A stretch of 64,000 bases of DNA, from contig NZ_PQVJ01000019.1 of NCBI RefSeq assembly GCF_002921135.1, positions 1-64,000 on the forward strand, in the 5' to 3' direction. The position numbers were made by a program, and so were the translations under genes. Of this stretch, positions 59,488-64,000 are shown piece after piece. Under the pieces are notes generated by a model. That model was not told the DNA's origin and searched no databases. It was given only the letters and a program-made list of their open reading frames with translations. The stretch is from Avibacterium gallinarum. GTDB lineage: Bacteria; Pseudomonadota; Gammaproteobacteria; Enterobacterales; Pasteurellaceae. Positions within the stretch are counted from its first letter, which is position 1; each line of letters begins with the position of its first letter.

Positions 59488-60228
59488 CTAGGAAGTTAAA
59501 TATTGAGCTCTGTATTGCACAGGGCTCAAATTGTTTAATGCGGGTTTAATCCGCAATTCGTTATATTAGCGAATATATTCGTGCAGCGCCTCCTCCAGCT
59601 CTACGATATTGGCAAAACGATTCGGGTAAAAACATTCCGACTTCACAATGCTAAAAAAGCGCTCTATCATCGCAATTCCCCTTGCGACCATGCTTTGAAT
59701 CTTGGTCGCACTGAATCAGTGGAGCTGCGCCAGAATCTCGCTTCGATAAGGCTTCTTTAAGCATTTTTGAAACAAGCCCAAAACGTTGTCGCCGTCCGAT
59801 TTGGTAGGCAATAATCTCACGGTTCGCCAAATCCATCATCGGTGAAAGATACAGCTTTTCATTCCCTACACGAAATTCGGTCACATCAATGACCCACTTC
59901 TCGTTTAGCGCCTTCGCTTTAAAATTTCTTGCCATCAAATTTGGTGCGAGATAAGCGGCTCCTCCCATCTTCATACACTTTTTCGCTTTACGCAGGAGTG
60001 GATATTTAGGTGACGCATTCGTTTCAGCATCGTTTTTCCACTTAGATAATGCCCTTGCTCGTGTAGCTTTGCTCGAATAATACGGTAACCATCTCGTCCT
60101 TGACTCGCCTTAAATATTTCCAGTATCAAGTTATTAATATCATCTAACCCATTGATTTTTCTTGCATAATAGAATGTAGTGCGAGGCAGTTTCGCCACTG
60201 TCAGTAATACGGAAAGGGGAAATTGCAC
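59488..60228 (-). pseudogene. IS3-family transposase OrfB, broken
   Basis: Recognisable pieces are the N-terminal helical region (ATTFYYARK-like, KASQGRDGYRIIRAKLHEQG), then NEKWVIDVTEF with the first catalytic Asp and EKLYLSPMMDLANREI, then PLIQCDQ with the second Asp. About 20 codons after that are missing. A later frame gives IERFFSIVKSECFYPN with the catalytic Glu, then a stop in EYIR*YNELR. There are at least two frameshifts and two stops. Confidence 0.88.
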
Positions 60229-60249
60229 CCTTAACTCTCGGACGGTGGC

Positions 60250-60586
60250 ACACTTTCCGCTTGAGTTTGAGGCCTATGAGCGCCAAAGACTTTTTTAAAT
60301 AGGAATTCTCCGCACGAAGATACTCAAGTTCTTATAATAAAAGTTCTTTTTCAGCGGTTTTGACGGGGCGTTTGGGTAATCTCATCACATTCTTCTTCCG
60401 ATTAGGCTGACGGATGAGCCCATTAATACCGTATTTCTTGTATTTCTTAACGCGTTGCAACCAAATCACAATTTGGCTATGATTGGAAAGAGAACAATAT
60501 TCCGCTGCCTGACGTACGCTCATTCCCTACTCAGAGACTAACGATATCGCCCACAGTTTAAACTCTGTTGAATAATATTTTCCCAT
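60250..60586 (-). pseudogene. IS3-family OrfA, broken
   Basis: The original start is the ATG at 60586 after AAGGAG (GKYYSTEFKLWAISLVSE). It stops after 18 further codons, then reopens as MSVRQAAEYCSLSNHSQI, a helix-turn-helix. A second stop lies before ELEYLRAENSYLKK, which is the leucine-zipper end. Confidence 0.85.
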
Positions 60587-60674
60587 AAAAAATCCGCTCC
60601 TTAATTTGTGGATGCTGTCCAACTTTTGGGGAGCAGATCACTTTACACTAAAGTGCGGTATTTTTTTTGACTTA

Positions 60675-60696
60675 AATAGTAACCAGAGTTACTATT
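60675..60696. promoter_or_regulatory. MarR/EmrR operator upstream of the efflux operon
   Basis: AATAGTAAC (60675-60683) and GTTACTATT (60688-60696) form a perfect 9-bp inverted repeat with a 4-nt spacer. It lies 31 bp before the regulator ATG, in the promoter position for autoregulation. A USS lies at 60649-60658. Confidence 0.7.
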
Positions 60697-60726
60697 ACGC
60701 AGTTTATTTTCTACTTGGTTATTATT

Positions 60727-61230
60727 ATGTCTATGCCGATTTCGTTTTCAGAACAAGAAAGGTTAATTCGTCAATCTGCGCAAAATAATCCCGTGATGCC
60801 TGTGGAGCAAATTTTGTTGGCGCGTTTGTTGCTACACAACAGTAGCCATTATGTGGAAAGACGCAATCAGTTATTAAAAAAATATCAGCTCAATGACACC
60901 CTATTTATGGCGTTGGCCGTGCTGTATTGCCAGCCAAATCATTCTTTGCAGCCGAGCAAATTAAGTGAGATTTTTGGTTATTCTAAAACCAATGCCACAC
61001 GCATTGCTGATGAATTAGTGAAGCGGGAATGGTTAGAACGCACGGAAGTAGCAGGCGATCGCCGTGCTTTTTCTTTAAAACTCACAGCGCAAGGTGTGCA
61101 GTTTTTGGAGCAACTATTGCCAAATCAATGGAAACAAGTCAATGACATTTTTTCCGTGTTAGACAAGCAAGAACAACAGCAGTTAAAGCAATTATTACTC
61201 AAACTGCTCAGCAATTTAGAAAATCTTTAA
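60727..61230 (+). CDS. emrR: MarR-family regulator (EmrR/MprA-like)
   Basis: The 167-aa product has the winged-helix core with LSEIFGYSKTNATRIADELVKREWLERTEVAGDRRAFSLKLT. (Recognition helix near KTNATRIADEL; wing near GDRRAFS.) It lies 12 bp before emrA and should repress the operon until a drug or phenolic ligand binds. I took the ATG at 60727; an ATG at 60733 is also possible and neither has a good Shine-Dalgarno sequence. A TTG at 60715 is unlikely. Confidence 0.86.
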   Translation: MSMPISFSEQERLIRQSAQNNPVMPVEQILLARLLLHNSSHYVERRNQLLKKYQLNDTLFMALAVLYCQPNHSLQPSKLSEIFGYSKTNATRIADELVKREWLERTEVAGDRRAFSLKLTAQGVQFLEQLLPNQWKQVNDIFSVLDKQEQQQLKQLLLKLLSNLENL

Positions 61231-61242
61231 TAGGTAAATAAA

Positions 61243-62409
61243 ATGACCGAACAAACAGACTACAAAAAACCGGCTTCGCCAAAAGCCAAACGTAAAAAAG
61301 CCCTTGGCTATTTCATTACGATTTTGCTGCTGATCGCGATTATCACGAACGTATATTGGTTTTTCTTTGTGCGAAATTATGAAGAAACGGAAGATGCCTA
61401 TGTGGCAGGCAACCAAGTGATGATTTCGGCACAAGTGAGCGGCAATGTGAGCAAAATTAATGTGGACGATATGGATTTTGTCCACGCAGGCGATGTGTTA
61501 TTGCAACTTGATGATACGGATCTCAAACTGCATTTCCAGCAGGCGCAAGATAATCTCGCCAGCAGCGTGCGTCAAATTGAGCAGTTAGGTTTTACGGTGA
61601 AACAATTACAATCCATTTTGAACGCAAAAAGCACCGCACTTAATAAAGCCAAAGGTGATTTGCAACGCCGTGAGCAATTAGCCAAAACGGGATCTATTGA
61701 TAAAGAAACCTTACAGCACGCCAGAGAAGCGGTGAATATGGCGCAAGCAGATCTGCAAGCCACGCAAAATCAATTAGCAGCCAATCAAGCCTTATTAAAA
61801 GATTTGCCGCTACGAGAACAACCTGCGGTGAAAAATGCGGTGAGTGCCTTAACCCTTGCTTGGTTGAACTTACAACGCAGTCAAATTGTCAGCCCTGTTG
61901 ATGGTTATGTGGCGCGCCGTAATGTGCAAGTGGGGCAAAAAGTCGCGGTGGGCAGCCCATTAATGGCGGTGGTGTCCAATCAACAAATGTGGGTGGACGC
62001 GAACTTTAAAGAAACCCAGCTCGGCAAAATGCGTATTGGTCAGCCTGTGAAATTAGTCTTTGATTTATACGGTGATGATGTGAGGTTTGATGGTAAAATC
62101 AGCGGTATTTCAATGGGAACGGGCAGCGCATTCTCTCTTTTGCCTGCACAGAACGCCACAGGGAACTGGATCAAAGTGGTGCAACGTGTACCAGTGCGTA
62201 TCGATCTCGATCCTGAACAAGTAGAAAAATATCCGTTGCGCATAGGGCTTTCTGCCACGGTGGAAGTGAATGTGGCAGACACGCAAGGCAAGGTGCTGCG
62301 TGAATCTCGTCCAAACCAAGTGCTATATGAAACCAAGGTGTTAGATTACGATTTAAGCCCTGTACATCAATTAGCCGAACAAATTATTCAAGCCAATGCA
62401 GGTGAATAA
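61243..62409 (+). CDS. emrA: Membrane fusion protein EmrA
   Basis: EmrA is the periplasmic adaptor of a tripartite EmrAB-TolC-type pump. The 388-aa product has one N-terminal membrane segment (about residues 23-45), a lipoyl-like barrel motif (VSGNVSKINVDD), a long coiled-coil hairpin (about 95-200) and the second lipoyl half (IVSPVDGYVARRNVQVGQ). It is followed by emrB with a short overlap region. Confidence 0.93.
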   Translation: MTEQTDYKKPASPKAKRKKALGYFITILLLIAIITNVYWFFFVRNYEETEDAYVAGNQVMISAQVSGNVSKINVDDMDFVHAGDVLLQLDDTDLKLHFQQAQDNLASSVRQIEQLGFTVKQLQSILNAKSTALNKAKGDLQRREQLAKTGSIDKETLQHAREAVNMAQADLQATQNQLAANQALLKDLPLREQPAVKNAVSALTLAWLNLQRSQIVSPVDGYVARRNVQVGQKVAVGSPLMAVVSNQQMWVDANFKETQLGKMRIGQPVKLVFDLYGDDVRFDGKISGISMGTGSAFSLLPAQNATGNWIKVVQRVPVRIDLDPEQVEKYPLRIGLSATVEVNVADTQGKVLRESRPNQVLYETKVLDYDLSPVHQLAEQIIQANAGE

Positions 62410-62410
62410 A

Positions 62411-63925
62411 ATGCAAAAACCGATTCAGGGCGCAGCCCTTGCGGTGATGACCATTGCCCTATCCTTGGCAACCTTTATGCAAGTGCTGGATTCCACCATT
62501 GCTAATGTGGCAATACCCACCATTGCAGGGGATTTGGGTGCATCGTTCAGTCAAGGCACTTGGGTGATTACTTCATTCGGCGTGGCAAATGCGGTGTCTA
62601 TTCCCATTACAGGCTGGCTGGCTAAACGCTTTGGTGAAGTGCGCTTGTTTTTAATCGCCACTGGATTATTTGTGCTGGCTTCTTGGCTATGTGGCATTTC
62701 TCATAGCCTAGGAATGTTGATTTTATGCCGCATCTTCCAAGGGCTAGCAGCAGGGCCGATTATTCCCCTTTCACAAAGTTTATTGCTCAATAATTATCCC
62801 CCTGCAAAACGCAGTATGGCACTGGCGTTTTGGTCTATGACCGTGGTAGTTGCACCAATTTTTGGCCCGATTCTTGGCGGTTGGATCAGTGATAACCTGC
62901 ACTGGGGCTGGATTTTCTTCATTAATGTGCCGATTGGGCTATGTGTGATTTTTCTCAGCTGGAAAATCTTAGGCAAGCGAGAAACCAAAACTTTCCAACA
63001 GCCTATTGATATGATTGGCTTAATTCTGCTTGTGGTAGGTGTGGGCTGTTTGCAATTAATGCTTGATCAAGGACGCGAGCAAGATTGGTTTAATTCCACT
63101 GAAATCGTGGTGCTAACTATTGTTTCCGCCATCGCCTTAATTGCGTTGATTATTTGGGAATTGACGGACGAAAACCCTGTGGTGGATATTTCCCTGTTCA
63201 AGTCACGCAATTTCAGCGTTGGCTGTCTGTGTACCAGCCTTGCGTTTTTAATTTATCTCGGCTCGGTGGTGCTGATTCCTTTACTGTTACAACAAGTGTA
63301 CGGCTACACTGCCACTTGGGCAGGGCTGGCGGCTGCACCAGTGGGTTTATTCCCAATTTTGCTTTCGCCAATCATCGGACGTTTTGGCTACAAAATTGAT
63401 ATGCGCATTTTGGTTACAATCAGTTTTATGGTCTATGCGCTAACCTTCCATTGGCGTGCCGTAACCTTTGAACCTGCGATGACCTTTGCTGATGTCGCCT
63501 TGCCGCAGCTAATTCAAGGGATTGCCGTAGCGTGCTTTTTTATGCCGCTCACCACCATTACGCTATCAGGCTTACCGCCAGAAAAAATGGCGTCTGCATC
63601 AAGTTTATTTAATTTTCTGCGCACCCTTGCCGGTTCAATTGGCACATCGCTGACCACCTTTTTATGGTATAACCGTGAGGCGGTGCATCACACCCAATTC
63701 ACCGAAGCGATTAATCCTTATAACCCCAATGCGCAAGCCTATTACGATACAATGGCGCAAGTGGGTTTGAATGATACGCAAACATCAATGTCCTTAGCGC
63801 AAAGTATTACTGCGCAAGGATTTATCATCGGCGCCAATGAAATTTTCTGGCTGTCTGCCATAATGTTTATGTTGCTTTTCGTTGTGGTGTGGTTCGCCAA
63901 ACCGCCTTTTGGTAATAAGCACTAG
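62411..63925 (+). CDS. emrB: DHA2-family 14-helix drug:proton antiporter EmrB
   Basis: This inner-membrane exporter of hydrophobic drugs has 14 hydrophobic segments in 504 aa. It has the N-terminal motif ATFMQVLDSTIANVAIPTIA (D1 motif) and the antiporter motif C-like GPILGGWI. I chose the ATG at 62411, which AGGTGA serves at 5 nt; the ATG at 62396 lies inside emrA. Together with EmrR and EmrA it forms a complete efflux operon that still needs a TolC-type outer-membrane partner elsewhere. Confidence 0.93.
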   Translation: MQKPIQGAALAVMTIALSLATFMQVLDSTIANVAIPTIAGDLGASFSQGTWVITSFGVANAVSIPITGWLAKRFGEVRLFLIATGLFVLASWLCGISHSLGMLILCRIFQGLAAGPIIPLSQSLLLNNYPPAKRSMALAFWSMTVVVAPIFGPILGGWISDNLHWGWIFFINVPIGLCVIFLSWKILGKRETKTFQQPIDMIGLILLVVGVGCLQLMLDQGREQDWFNSTEIVVLTIVSAIALIALIIWELTDENPVVDISLFKSRNFSVGCLCTSLAFLIYLGSVVLIPLLLQQVYGYTATWAGLAAAPVGLFPILLSPIIGRFGYKIDMRILVTISFMVYALTFHWRAVTFEPAMTFADVALPQLIQGIAVACFFMPLTTITLSGLPPEKMASASSLFNFLRTLAGSIGTSLTTFLWYNREAVHHTQFTEAINPYNPNAQAYYDTMAQVGLNDTQTSMSLAQSITAQGFIIGANEIFWLSAIMFMLLFVVVWFAKPPFGNKH

Positions 63926-63944
63926 TGGCGAAAGTGAAAAAAAG

Positions 63945-63986
63945 AAAGAGCGGTGAAAAATTTCTAAATTTTCCACCGCTCTTTTC
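63945..63986 (+). terminator. Terminator of the emr operon
   Basis: AAAGAGCGGTG (63945-63955) and CACCGCTCTTT (63974-63984) pair, with AAAATTT/AAATTTT inside, followed by T. It is a near-copy of the terminator at 6096-6137 and is one base away from a USS. Confidence 0.85.
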
Positions 63987-64000
63987 GTTAATAGATATTT

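Larger units (their letters stand above)
59462..60640 (-). mobile_element. Decayed IS3-family (IS150-group-like) insertion sequence, 1179 bp
   Basis: The ends are inverted repeats starting TGATCTGC: 20 of about 25 positions match between 59462-59486 and the complement of 60616-60640. Both transposase frames are broken by several stops and frameshifts. No USS copy lies inside. The flanking trinucleotides (AAA and CTT) are not a target duplication, so the insertion is old or rearranged. Confidence 0.85.

Noticed and set aside
59459-60643. Intact IS with target-site duplication
   Set aside because: The flanking bases differ (AAA and CTT), and both transposase frames are broken.

Overview
The window is chromosomal DNA from a member of the Pasteurellaceae that uses the Haemophilus-type DNA uptake signal (USS). 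A hand count gives about 45-50 exact copies of AAGTGCGGT or its complement in 64 kb, where about 0.5 would be expected by chance. Many protein sequences resemble Haemophilus influenzae orthologues closely (CysK, HslV, MnmE, RnpA, RimM, YidD). I cannot name the species. Base composition is moderately AT-rich, and two accessory stretches (the trkA/rsmB insertion and a glycosyltransferase gene) look richer in AT.

Layout. 1-740 is the right end of a prophage: two small phage genes, then a 19-bp copy of a serine-tRNA 3' end that looks like attR. 796-9922 holds cysK-cysZ, zipA, ligA, hslV-sugE-hslU behind a near-perfect sigma-32 promoter, and ubiA/glpE with an FNR-like box between them. 9961-15023 holds tex-brnQ and greB, with a Phd/VapC-type toxin-antitoxin pair between tex and greB. 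15026-17632 is a stand-alone N-acetylgalactosamine-type PTS (agaVWEF). 17842-27360 is a long minus-strand run of core genes: rpmH-rnpA-yidD-yidC, mnmE, ribF, ileS, lspA-ispH. 27715-31267 is dnaA-dnaN-recF, divergent from rpmH. 31377-33553 holds a queuosine-precursor transporter gene behind a candidate preQ1 riboswitch, then an MFS transporter. 33616-41669 is minus-strand: rimO and a tyrosine phosphatase, pepE-dcuC, slyD, a SIMPL-domain protein, rraB, mscL and trkA. 42138-42769 is a self-contained two-gene module of unknown function inserted between trkA and rsmB-fmt. 45373-48382 is iolC with a divergent RpiR-type regulator. 48441-50482 is the rpsP-rimM-trmD-rplS operon. 50644-53185 holds two glycosyltransferases and a YczE-type membrane protein. 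53427-56876 is nupC-deoB-deoD for nucleoside uptake and catabolism. 57030-59434 is clcA-dusA. 59462-60640 is a decayed IS3-family element. 60727-63925 is an emrR-emrA-emrB-type efflux operon.

How the genes work together. Most of the window is housekeeping: replication start, clamp and repair (dnaA, dnaN, recF, ligA), tRNA and ribosome modification, membrane protein insertion, protein quality control. Accessory parts are inserted at syntenic joints: tex/greB, trkA/rsmB, hslV/hslU and upstream of rpsP. Several of these have few or no USS copies. Opposed USS pairs, or close variants, often form the transcription terminators.

The best candidate for something undescribed is the module at 42107-42803: a 159-aa DUF6934-like protein translationally coupled to a 51-aa basic protein, with its own palindromic upstream region and terminator, and an 18-bp exact repeat encoding KKKFEA in both genes.
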